Below the pieces are notes generated by a model, which searched no databases, was not told where the DNA came from, and was given only the letters and a program-made list of their open reading frames with translations. From Lithobates sylvaticus (lineage: Eukaryota; Chordata; Amphibia; Anura; Ranidae), in NCBI GenBank assembly GCA_028564925.1, contig CM053029.1:296337168-296401167 (forward strand): 64,000 bases of DNA, given 5' to 3'. The first letter of the stretch is position 1; each line of letters opens with the position of its first letter. Position numbers and translations under genes: made by a program. Below are positions 1-9,529 of this stretch, in pieces.

Positions 1-2013
1 GTTTCTGTTGACTGGATTTATTTTCTGTGTATTTTTTGTAATTCTTTTTGAATGTCTTGTTTGTATTGTATTCTGTTTTTGTTTTGTCCTTGTGTTTTGT
101 CATTGTTTTGTCTTTGTTGCTGTTTTTTTTCTTGCTGTTTTTCTGCTGTTTGTTTTGTGTTCTTCTTTTGATTTTTTTGGTTTTGTTCTTTTTTCCTTTG
201 TATTGTTTGACTTTTTGAATGGTTTTTCTTTGCTTACTTACTTTTGCTATTATTTTTTTTCTGTTTTGATTTGTTTTTTTTTTTTGACCTGTTTTTTCTT
301 TTTGTTCTGATTGTCTTGTGTTCTGTTTTTTTGATCTGTTTGTTGTGCTTTTTTGTTCTTTGTTGTCTTATTGGATTCTTGTTTGTGTTGGTTGATACTT
401 GTATGTTTATTCTTTTAGTGCTTTGTTGTTTGCTTAGGTTTTTTGACTTGTTATTCTTTGACTTTTTGACTGATTCTTTTCCTTGTTTGCTTCTGTCTTG
501 ATTTCTGTTATGCTCATCTTGGTTCCTTGTTTAATTTTTTTTGTTATTTTGATTGTTCTGTTGTTTGATGTTTTTTTTGCTCTTGTATCTGTTTTTTATG
601 ATTTTTGTGTTGATATTGTTTTGTTGTTTGACATTGGCTGCTGTGTTTTACTCTTGTCTTGTTTCGTTTGATTTGCTTATTTCTGTTTGATTTTTGTTTT
701 TTGTGTTTTGCCTGATTTTTTTTCTGTTTTCTTTGAAGGTGTTGTTCTGTCTTATTGACGGTTTGTATTGTTGTTTTGTGTTTTGTTTTTGATTGGTGTT
801 GTATCTTTTTCTTGTGCTTGTCTTTTCGCTGTTGTTTTTTTATATTCTTTTTTCTATTCATTCGAATTTCGTTTTGATGTTTTTGGTTTTTCTGTTTTTT
901 CTCTTTTTTTTGTTTTCTGACTTTTCTTGATTTTTTTTTTTTTTTTGTTCTTTTTTGAAGGCTTTCTTTATCTTGAGGATGGTTTTTTGTTTGCTGTGTG
1001 AATTGTTTGTATTTTGTGATTGCTTTTCTGAAGGCTGTTTTTGATGATGCTTTGTCGTGTTTCTTTTTATCTTGGCTTGTCTTTTCTGTTTTTGAATGAA
1101 GTTTATTTTTGTTTGATGTGATCGGTGATTTGTCTTGAATTTTTCTGTGGTTTTGATTTGATTTTTTTGTTGTTTTTTTCTTTGTTTTTTTATAGTGATG
1201 TTCCTTTGTGTTGGTGAATTTTTGTTTTTTTTTATTTTTCTTCTATCTCTGATTGTGCTTGCTTTGTTGAATTTGTTGGGTCCTCTTGAATTTCTTTCTC
1301 TGTTGTTTGATTTGATGTCTGTGGGTTGTTTTGTTCTGAATTTTTCTGTTTTTGAAGTGTTTTTCTTGTTTCTAGTTGTGAATCTTGTTTTGTGTTAGTG
1401 CTACTTTTTTGCCTGTTTTTTTATGTTTTTATTCTCCTTGTTTTTGTTCTTATTTGTGTTGTCCTTTTTTTTTAGATTCTGTTGATTTGTGCCTTGTCTG
1501 AGATTGGATTTTTTTTATTGTTTGTTACTTCTTTTGTTGATTGTTGCTTGTTGATTTGTTAGTGTTTTCTTTTTTTTTGTGCTGTCTTTGTCTTTGTTCT
1601 GATAGTTGTGTGTGTGATTTTTCTGTTTTTTGTTTATTGGTCTTTTTTTGCTTTTTGTTTTGGAATTTTTTTGTTTTTTTGCTGCTTTTTTTTGTCTTTT
1701 CTGTCGGAACTTTGCTGGGTTTGGAAAATTTGTTGATACTTTTTTTTTTTTTGTCTTCCTTGATTCTTGGTTTTTTTTTGTGTTGTTTTTTTGTTTTATG
1801 AGTCTTCTTGTTGAATTTTTTGTTCTTCTTGTCTGTTTTTTCTTTTTTTGCTGCTTTCTTTAGCATTTTTTTTTGCTTTCTGTGTGTTTTTCTGTTTGTT
1901 TCTGTTGTTTGTTTTTGTTTCTTGTTCTTCTTTTTTTGGTGTTTTGTGTTTTGATTTTTTTGCTTCGTTTTTTTTATGTTGTGTTGGTTTTGTTCTGTTT
2001 TTCTGTTTTTTTG
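1..2013. repeat. 2 kb A-poor, T-rich cryptically simple tract
   Basis: About 2 kb of sequence built from T runs broken by G and C, with very few A residues on the plus strand. No fixed repeat unit is visible, so it is cryptically simple rather than a clean microsatellite. All long open frames here (Phe/Leu/Cys/Val-rich on plus, Lys/Gln/Asn-rich on minus) follow from composition and are not credible genes. It stops abruptly at about 2013, where ordinary-complexity recombinase sequence begins. It may be an expanded, mutated poly(T) tract or a local assembly artefact. Confidence 0.85.
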
Positions 2014-2600
2014 CCAGTCTCAAGTGCCACGTTCCGGTACATGTCGGCTATCCTGTTGCAGTCCTCCTTTGGGTTACTGCCCAGCCTGGTCATCCAAGTG
2101 GCCATCTACCTGGTGGGTTCCTGCGGCATGGCAAGTTTACCTACACTGGCCCCGGTTGCCAGGTGCTACACAGGTGCCATCTGGTCTGCCTCCAAGACCA
2201 TTTTGTACTGCACCTAGCAGTGTCCAAAACCCAACAGTCCAGCAACGGGGTCAACATCAAGTTCTACCAGACCCATAATGCTTGGTAGCAGTCCTCGACC
2301 AGTTGTTGTCACACCTGCCTAGCCAGTCTGTCTCCAGCCCGTTACTGCCTTTTCCTACTAGCCACCCGAGTGCTAGCCAGTTCATCAGACATGTTCGTAT
2401 CCTCCTGGTTAACCTAGGCCTCGACCCCAGACGGTTTTATGGGCACTCCTTTCGTATCGGAGCAGCGTCAGACGCCTCTCGGCACGGGGTACCAGACCAT
2501 GTCATCAGGAGGTTGGGCAGGTGGAAGTCAGCCTGCTTTGCCTGGTGCATTCCAAACCCTCAGGTCGAAATGTTGCAAGACTTCACCAAGCTTGCTTAAT
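2014..2600 (+). mobile_element. Fossil DIRS/Ngaro-like tyrosine recombinase region
   Basis: The plus strand encodes the end of a tyrosine recombinase of the type carried by DIRS/Ngaro retroelements. Visible marks are a stretch like LHLAVSKTQQSSNGVNIKF, matching the family's middle region, and further on YGHSFRIGAASDASRHGV followed by IRRLGRWKSACF. The second stretch carries the HxxR box and the GRWKS block that precedes the catalytic Tyr region. In the family this enzyme joins a circular DNA copy into the host genome. Only the C-terminal part of the enzyme is present; no reverse transcriptase is seen nearby. It is a broken fossil. A Crypton-type recombinase is the main alternative. Confidence 0.7.
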
Positions 2601-2637
2601 AGATGTCACATGTCCAAAAAACATTATCTCCCTGGTA

Positions 2638-3049
2638 TTTTTGCCCCCTTTTTTGGCATACCGACCAGCTGACCAGGGCACACCTCAGGTCTGTGTTATG
2701 TTGTGAATCTTGTGGCATCTTTATGTGGTTCCACGTCTGTCTAGGTTGAAGGATTCGACCATAAATAAGAAGGCCAGTATGGTGGCCTGAATTTATGTGA
2801 GGAGCCCGGAGGGGGGGGGGGTATTTAGGCAGCCCACTGACCTGTATCCCTTGTCTGTTCCAGTGTGCGATATCCTCCCACCCACTTCCTTGCACATCCC
2901 TCTTCTACAATCACCCTATACTTATCTTGGGTATGCCCCGTTTTTTGGCATACCGACCAGCTAACCAGGGCACACCTCACACCTCTGTTATGTTGTGAGT
3001 CTTGTGGCGTCTTTATGTGGTTCCAGGTCTTTTTCTCGGTTGAAGGACT

Positions 3050-3053
<4 letters not shown>
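2638..3053 (+). repeat. Paired direct repeats downstream of the tyrosine recombinase
   Basis: Two copies of a roughly 115-bp segment lie at about 2643-2757 and 2938-3053. Each begins near TTTTTTGGCATACCGACCAG and continues through a shared stretch containing CAGGGCACACCTCA and TTATGTGGTTCCA. They differ at scattered positions and are separated by about 180 bp that includes a G run. Direct repeats placed just after the recombinase gene resemble the split direct repeats of Ngaro/DIRS elements, so they are probably the 3' end of the same fossil. Confidence 0.6.

Positions 3054-3110
<57 letters not shown>
3054..3110. repeat. (TA)n microsatellite
   Basis: Uninterrupted TA dinucleotides, about 28 units, immediately after the second direct repeat. 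Confidence 0.95.
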
Positions 3111-3112
<2 letters not shown>

Positions 3113-3209
3113 ATATCGGGGTGATTGAGCTTAAGTGGTGTATGTGATTTGAAGAAACACGTGTGTCAGTTCAGACTGCATTTTCAGGGGCATGGCAGAC
3201 CACTTTTAT

Positions 3210-4118
3210 TTAACCACTTCAATACAGGGCATTTCACCCCCCTTCCTGCCTAAACCAATTTTTAGTTTTCAGCGCTGTCGCATTTTGAATGACAATTGCG
3301 CAGTCGTGCGAGGTTGCACCCAAACAAAATTTACGTCCTTTTTTCCCCACAAATAGAGCTTTCTTTTGGTGGTATTTGATCACCTCTGCGGTTTTTATTT
3401 TTTGCGCTATAAACAAAAGAATAGTGACAATTTTGAAAAAAAAAAATACAATATTTTTGACTTTTTGCTGTAATAAATATCAAATTAAAAAAAAAAAAAA
3501 TTCAGTTTAGGCCGATATGTATTCTTCTACATATTTTTGGTATAAAAGAAATATAGCAATAAGTGTATATTGATTGGTTTGCGCAAAAGTTATAGTGTTT
3601 ACACAATAGGGGATAGATTTATGGCATTTTTTTATTTTTTACTAGTAATGACGGCGATCTGCGATTCTTTTCGTGACTGTGACATTGCGGTGGATACATC
3701 GGACACTTTTGACACATTTTTGGGACCATTTATACAGCGATCAGTGCTATAAAATTGCACTGATTACTGTGTAAATGTGACTGGCAGGGAGAGGGTTAAC
3801 ACTAGGGGGGGTGATCAAGGGGTTAATTATGTTCCCTGGGAGTGATTCTAACCGTGGGGGGAGGGGACTCACAAGGGGAGGAGACCGATCTGTGTTCCTC
3901 TGTACTGGGAACACACCATCGGTCTCCTCTTTTCTGACACTTACACACACAGATCCACGGTCCTGCTGTGTTCCCGGGCAATCGCAGGTGCCTGGCGGAC
4001 ATTGTGGCCACACCCCCTAGAGGGCCGGGAAGGGGAGGACGTCATATGACGCCCGCCCAGGATGGAAGATCCCATCTGCGAGCGTCATATTACTATGGGC
4101 GGGTAGGGAAGTGGTTAA
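3210..4118 (+). mobile_element. TTAA-flanked non-autonomous element, family A, copy 1
   Basis: Bounded by TTAACCACTTC on the left and GAAGTGGTTAA on the right, so it has short inverted termini with TTAA at both edges. The interior matches the reverse complement of the copies at 14855-15793 and 59593-60594, for example the segments around GCGGTTTTTATTTTTTGCGC and GGCCGATATGTATTCTTCTA. No transposase is encoded. TTAA target duplications suggest mobilisation by a piggyBac-like enzyme, which is an inference. Confidence 0.75.
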
Positions 4119-4543
4119 AAGAAGCAAAAAGTCCAAATCAAACAGAAATTTGGTTATTCAGCCTCCTGGCTTTCTTACTGGCGACACAGCTACTTCAGGC
4201 CTCACGCCTAGGCCATAGGTCTGTTCCTCAGACCTGTATGCTTGGGTCAAGCTCTCTCCTAGCTTACCTTGGGTTCAAACTGCCACCTGCAGTGTCTCTT
4301 TTAAAGAACATGGGTGTCCTCCTGACACTCATACACAGACTCGTAGGGCAGAGTCCTTCTAACTCCTCAGCAAGACTTCCTGTCTCCTTGAGTGGAGCTG
4401 TCTCCAAGTGGGAGCCCTAAGCTCTATACCTGGGATGTTTATGAACCCAGCCCACAGGTGTGCAATCAGCATGCCTGTCTTTGTAAAAACCAGGCTGAAA
4501 TTGCTAATATACACAGTGAAATGGGGTCGCCTCTCCAAAAAAA
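4119..4543. other. Unassigned stretch between two elements
   Basis: Ordinary-complexity sequence without a convincing reading frame, RNA gene or terminal repeats. I see nothing here that I can name. Confidence 0.5.
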
Positions 4544-4763
4544 TACAGTGGATAAAAAAAGTCTACACACCCCTGTTAAAATGTCAGGTTTCTATGATAT
4601 AAAAAAACGAGACAAAGATAAATCATTTCAGAATATTTCCCACCTTTAATGTGACCTATAAACTGTACAACTCAGTTGAAAAACAAACTGAAATCGTTTA
4701 AGGGGGGGGGATAAAAATATAAAACTAAATTAATGTGGTTACATAGCATCAGACGGATCTCAT

Positions 4764-4990
4764 TGTTAAAAGGTATCAGTCAGGAGAAGTGTACAAAAGA
4801 ATTTCCAAGGCATTAGATATACCATGGAACACAGTGAAGACAGTCATCATCAAGGAGAAAATATGGCACAATAGTGACATAACCAAGAACTGGACATCCC
4901 TCCAAAATTGATGAAAAGACGAGAATAAAACTGGTCAGGGAGGGTGCCAAGAGGCCTACAGCAACATTAAAGGAGCTGCAGGAATATCTG
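4764..4990 (+). pseudogene. Tc1 transposase, N-terminal DNA-binding part (remnant)
   Basis: The plus strand reads as KGYQSGEVYKRISKAL, then IPWNTVKTVI and a GRP-like basic region, matching the first helix-turn-helix of Tc1 transposases, which binds the terminal repeats. No open frame survives through the region. The following part of the gene is separated by the inserted LTR. Low coding integrity shows this copy cannot make a transposase. Confidence 0.65.
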
Positions 4991-5015
4991 GCAAGTACTG
5001 GCTGTGTGGTACATG

Positions 5016-6085
5016 TGTAGCGCCGGTACTCCTGATGAGTACGCGCTATGGATTTAAATTTAGTTTTTGCCCAAAACTGTAGTTGAGTTTGGGCTTAATT
5101 GTTCTAAATGTATGCTTTGGCATCAGTTTGGCTTGGCTGTATTGAGGTTCTGCCTGGTCATAAGTGGGGTTTGCACCTGTGAGAGGCCCTAGAACGCAGT
5201 CTGGTTGGACGGATTGGGTACCAATCTCTTCTCGGAGCCAATCAGTGGGCGCGTTTGTCTCGCTGTGTATTCCGAGAGAGGGTACTTAAGGTGCTGAAGT
5301 CACATGGTTCGGGGTTCCGGTCCAGAGGTTGCTGCTGACTCTGTGGTCCTCCTGACCAGCCCCCAGAGGCCCTAATGGCCTGGGGTGTGAATCCATCCAT
5401 TTCTGAGCCTTGGAACTGGCTAGTTCGAGGCGCAGTAACTGGAAGGAGGATTCTAAGGTGTTCCGGTGCTGTCTCGGGTTTGGAGAGGCCCAGCAACTCT
5501 ACATGCAACCAGGGGAGGACTCTTCAGTAAGAGAGCCATGCACGAGGCTGGCTGCTCGGTTAGGGCCTGGCAGCTGAGCTGCCACAGACATTGATTGAAT
5601 CCACAATTTCTTACAGTATCGCCGGACCGGCTGAAAGATTCTGGTACAGTATGAAAAGTTCCTACCTTGACCTTCCAGTTACAACTACGTTTTTTAACCA
5701 AGTATGTGTGATAAACTTTACAAAGCTAGAATTACTTGTTGGCTGCCAGATCCAAGCTCAAGGATTTATCCAGCAATTAAAGAATCCAGTTGCGAGTGGC
5801 TATTCCCTGGATTATGTACAGAGAGAGACTTTTATTGAAGTCAGCAGTTCCAAGCACCTGAGCTAAACTTTATCCCTATACCCTCTATTACCAACTTAGA
5901 GACTGAGTTTGTTCAACTGTTTTAAGCAAAATAAAAATCCTAAAAAGTAATTCAGGTGTCGGTCTCTACAGTTACTGGGTCATCAACCCTGGAAACCCCT
6001 AGACAAGGACAACGAGTTACAAGCTGGTGGAGGTAATCGGTAAGCCCAGAAAAATGCAGCCGCTCCTTTGGGGGTCAGTGCTACA
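5016..6085 (+). mobile_element. Solo LTR (LTR retrotransposon or retrovirus-like), family 1
   Basis: Starts TGTAGCGCCGG and ends TCAGTGCTACA, inside a Tc1 transposon. The 4 bp catg occur on both sides (5012-5015 and 6086-6089), and removing the LTR plus one copy restores the Tc1 reading. An AATAAA at 5930-5935 sits about 150 bp before the end, as expected for the R-U5 part of an LTR. No internal genes are present, so it is a solo LTR left by recombination. It is younger than the Tc1 copy it interrupts. A related copy lies inverted at 16625-17622. Confidence 0.8.
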
Positions 6086-6089
6086 CATG

Positions 6090-6655
6090 TGACAACAATC
6101 GCCGTGTTCTTCATATGTCTGGGCTATGTGGTAGAGTGGCAAGACGAAAGCATTTTCTTACAAAGAAAAACATCCAAGCCCAGCTAAATTTTGCAAAAAA
6201 ATATCTGAAGTCTCTCAACAGCATGTGGGAAAATGTGTTATGGTCTAAAGAAACCAAGGTTGAACTTTTTGGCCATAATTAAAGATATGTTTGGTGCAAA
6301 ACAACACTGCACATCAACAAAAGAACACCATACCCACCGTGAAGCATGGTGATGGCAGTGTCATGGGGCTGCTTTACTTCAGCTGGAACAGGGAACTTAG
6401 TCAAGGTAGAGGGAATTATGAAGTTCCAAATACCAGTCAATATTGGCGCAAAACCTTCAGGCTTCTGCTAGAAAGCTGAACATGAAGAAGAGGAACTTCA
6501 TATTTCAGCATGACAACGACCCAAAGCATCCATCCAAATCAACAAAGGAATGGCTTCAGCAGAAGATTAAAGTTTTGGAATGGCTCAGCCAGAGCCCAGA
6601 CCTGAATCTGATTGATAATCTGTGGGGTGATCTGAAGAGAGCTGTTTATAGGTCA
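6090..6655 (+). pseudogene. Tc1 transposase, catalytic C-terminal part (remnant)
   Basis: Readable blocks include TVKHGDGSVMGL, then [19 protein letters not shown] and [20 protein letters not shown]. The DNDPKH motif carries the second catalytic Asp of the DDE triad. The third acidic position, normally Glu in IENLW, reads Asp here (IDNLW), which would impair catalysis in most DD34E enzymes. The enzyme would cut and paste the element at TA sites in the nucleus. Frame changes between the blocks show a pseudogene. It is truncated just after KRAV by the internal deletion. Confidence 0.8.
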
Positions 6656-6661
6656 CATTAC

Positions 6662-6662
<1 letters not shown>

Positions 6663-6696
<34 letters not shown>

Positions 6697-6712
6697 GCAC
6701 ACACACACACCT
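6663..6712. repeat. (TA)n followed by (CA)n microsatellite
   Basis: TA repeats run to about 6696 and are followed by a short CA tract. They replace the expected right end of the Tc1 copy. Confidence 0.9.
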
Positions 6713-7101
6713 TTTTTACATTTTTTTTATCAGTGATCACATCATCTATGTTCTCAGCTGCATAAGGGGCTTAGAGCGGTGGGGGAGGAGAAACAGCAGT
6801 ACACTGATTGTCCCATTGATTGGTGTGTAGGGGGAGTGTCAGTACAAGTCTGACCATTGCAAGTACATGGTACTGCAGACACATATCAGAAATATGAAAT
6901 GATGACGTTACAAGCACTTTAAAGCAACATGTGACCACATTTTATGCAAGATCTACTAACCACGTGTCTGCAATCCATACAATAATATCTGCTTAGTGCT
7001 TACACTATGACGCTCTGCTGCAGCAATTTATACAGCCTACGCAGTTAGCAATGCTTGGCTCTTAATGAATCAACACTTCTTGGAGTTCAGGGCTTCCCCC
7101 T
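6713..7101. other. Unassigned stretch
   Basis: No long reading frame, terminal repeat or simple repeat that I can support. Confidence 0.5.
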
Positions 7102-7109
7102 TTTTACAG

Positions 7110-7901
7110 TAGACATGTGCACAACAAAAAAATTTGTTTATTTTCGTTTCGTTTTCGTTTTTTTTTTTTCGTTTCCGTTGATTCGTAACGATTCATACAT
7201 TCGTAAGTCGCCGGTGTTCGGATTCGTAACGATTCGTACATTCGTAAGTCGTCGGTGTTCGTATTCGTAACAATTCGTACATTCGTAAGAGTTATTTTTT
7301 CGTTGATTCGTTTTTTCGTTAGTTAAATTTTCGGACGCATTCGTATTTATTCGTACATTCATAACATTCGTAATCGGAGCATAATTCCAAATTTTATGTA
7401 ATGTGTATGCTATTATTACATTTTAATAATTTACGAATCGAAAAAAAAAAAACTTACGAATCGAAAAAAAAAGTTACGAATGTACGAATTTTTTTGTTCA
7501 ATAGAGAAACGGAAAATTACAAATCTAAAAAAGAAAAAAAAAAAAAGTTACGAATTAAAAAAAAAATGTTACAAATCTAAAAAAAAGTTACGAATGTACG
7601 AATTTTTTTGTTCAATCCATTCGAAGCACGTTTAGCAGCACCATTGTAAGGGACACCAATTCAACAAAAAAAAAAAAAGTAACGAATGTACGAATTTTTT
7701 CGTTCGTTTTCGTTTTTAGGATTTTCTTCATTAATACATTCGTTGTTTCTCATTTTTTTTTTTCGGATTTTCGTTGTTTTTCGGATTCGTTCGATTCGAA
7801 TGATTCTTTAATCGGATTCGTAAGATTAACGAAAACGAACAAACTAAAATAACGAAAAAAAACGAAAAACGAAAAAAAACAAAACGAATTGCACATGTCT
7901 A
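7110..7901 (+). mobile_element. TTCG-rich hAT-type MITE
   Basis: Termini are TAGACATGTGCA and its inverse TGCACATGTCTA. The 8-bp flanks are ttttacag (7102-7109) and ttctacag (7902-7909), one mismatch apart, as expected for a hAT-like insertion. The whole interior is a low-complexity mixture of TTCGTTA, TTACGAA and poly(A/T), unusually rich in CpG for vertebrate DNA. There is no coding capacity. Confidence 0.75.
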
Positions 7902-8000
7902 TTCTACAGTGTGTGCGAAGCTACACCCTTTAAACAGTTTAGCTATATCCAGTTTTTGGCACAGCATGTGCTATTTCCTTATCACCTTATAAGCTGTTAT

Positions 8001-8511
8001 TGTAGGTGAACTAACTCTGATCAGTTGTTTCTGTGGTTTGTTAAAGATCATCAGTCTACAGTCAGCATTGGGCTCCCACCGATTTTCAGGCAAGATTCCA
8101 TGTTAAACCGCTCCACTGAGTGTATTCCCCTGAGCCAGCCCAAGCCCAGCCTGGAGCTGGGGTCTCCCCTAGACCTAGGTGACCCCTTCTAAGCAACTGA
8201 CAGTCTCCTCAGCACTTAATCTTCCACTGACTCCCCTGCTGGCATGACTCATCCATATTTAAGGGCTGGCTCAGCCACAGTGCTAGGCCCACTGCCTGGG
8301 GATTGGCCAAGTGCAACCCTCCTGGCCTCCACCCACTAACTTCTAGAAGTTTCTCCGAACTTCCAGAATCGGGGGAGGCACCAGAGACCTGCCTGTATTA
8401 GTTATTCAACCTGACCTGCAATAAACCTTTACCCAGATTCCAGACTTGCACTTACCATAGGTGAAATACATTTGCCTGTACTTCACTACTAGCACACTAG
8501 AGGGTGCTACA
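8001..8511 (+). mobile_element. Probable solo LTR, family 2
   Basis: Starts TGTAGGTGAAC and ends GGGTGCTACA, the same TGTAG/CTACA ends as family 1. Flanking 4-mers are ttat and ttaa. A TATA-like CATATTTAAGGG lies at about 8250, and AATAAA at 8420-8425, roughly 90 bp before the end, in the order expected of an LTR. The interior shows no clear similarity to family 1. It could also be part of another promoter-bearing repeat. Confidence 0.5.
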
Positions 8512-8984
8512 TTAATTTTCAGTGACAATGGTAAAAAAAAAACAAATAGAGAAAGTGAATCTCCTGATCGGGCACAGAAAGCAATTCACACCTGACAGGG
8601 GTTCTAATCCCGCTTCACTCTATCCAAAACAAAAAAAAAAATTCTGCCTGTAGCTATAATCTAATGACCACTTGCCCGACTCAGGCACGTATCAAAACTT
8701 CCCATAGCAATAATCACCAGCAGTAACAGTACATTGTTTCTTACTTGGCACACTATGTTTCTCTATTTCACTTTGTGTGCCAGGATTGGATACACCCCTT
8801 TAGTACAAATATATCCCTAGAAATAATTTTAAAATGTTGGCAGCAATAATTGTAGCTGTTTTCAATTTGTTATGGAATATAGCAGTGCTTTCCAGCATGT
8901 TATGTAATACTTTTTTTTCTTTTGGATTATTTTATTACTTGAAATATTGCAGATTCCATTTTAAAGTGAAAACATAGCATCTGC

Positions 8985-9345
8985 TTTTAGGAAGGTGAAA
9001 TCAAGCAGAATCCCAAATATTTAATCACGTCTTCTAAATTTATGAAGAGGAGAATAAGGGGGGATATGATCAACATGTACAAATATATAAGGGGTCCATA
9101 TAGTGAACTTGGTGTTGAGTTATTCACTTTACGGTCAACACAGAGGACAAGGGGGCACTCCTTACGTCTAGAGGAAAAGAGATTTCATCTCCAAATATTT
9201 TTATTTATTATTTCTTTTTTTTTTTTAAAAAAAAGAGGAAAAGAGATTTCATCTCCAAATATTTTTATTTATTATTTCTTTTTTTTTTTATGGTTGAACT
9301 GGATGGACTTGTGTCTTTTTTCGGCCTAGCTAACTATGTAACTAT
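8985..9345 (+). mobile_element. LINE 3' end fragment (L2/CR1/Rex-like)
   Basis: A short frame reads MKRRIRGDMINMYKYIRG and then RTRGHSLRLEEKRF, resembling the segment after the reverse transcriptase in L2/CR1/Rex-type LINEs. The fragment ends in a tail with TGGTTGAACTGGATGGAC and ACTATGTAACTATGT. A 57-bp block (about 9171-9227, beginning GAGGAAAAGAGATTTCATCT) is repeated at 9235-9291, a recent tandem duplication. The frame is open only briefly. Confidence 0.5.
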
Positions 9346-9529
9346 GTTGCAGATTTTGGGCAGAGTCAAAACCACGTGATTGTTTACATACATGGTGAAA
9401 TTTGGATGATCCTCTGACTTAAAAAAGATAATGATAAAAAAGCAAAGAGATGATTGATGAAAGGCCACATGGATTACATTTGAATGGAATATATGGAAAG
9501 TAGAATTATTTCCTGCTAGCCAACATGTT

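Larger units (their letters stand above)
4544..6662 (+). mobile_element. Decayed Tc1-type DNA transposon split by a solo LTR
   Basis: The left terminus begins TACAGTGGATA and continues with AAGTCTACACACCCCTGTTA, a Tc1-family end common in frogs and fish. Transposase remnants follow in two blocks on either side of an inserted LTR (5016-6085). The right part is internally deleted: the coding sequence stops at about 6650 and joins directly to GGTCACATTA, a subterminal motif that also occurs inverted near the left end (TAATGTGACC, about 4649-4658). A TA microsatellite then replaces the right terminus. Confidence 0.85.

Noticed and set aside
8-2023. Long open frames resembling hydrophobic membrane proteins or Lys-rich proteins
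   Set aside because: They overlap in several frames and both strands and follow entirely from the T-rich composition.
5016-5060. Hammerhead-like CTGATGAG near the LTR start
   Set aside because: No GAAA box or stem II follows; the sequence is explained by an LTR-end hairpin (AGCGC with GCGCT).
7138-7362. Asn/Arg/Thr-rich minus frame
   Set aside because: Lies wholly inside the TTCG-rich MITE interior.
8590-8612. tRNA B-box-like GGTTCTAATCC (also near 27316)
   Set aside because: No A box, cloverleaf or SINE structure accompanies it; it belongs to MITE family D.
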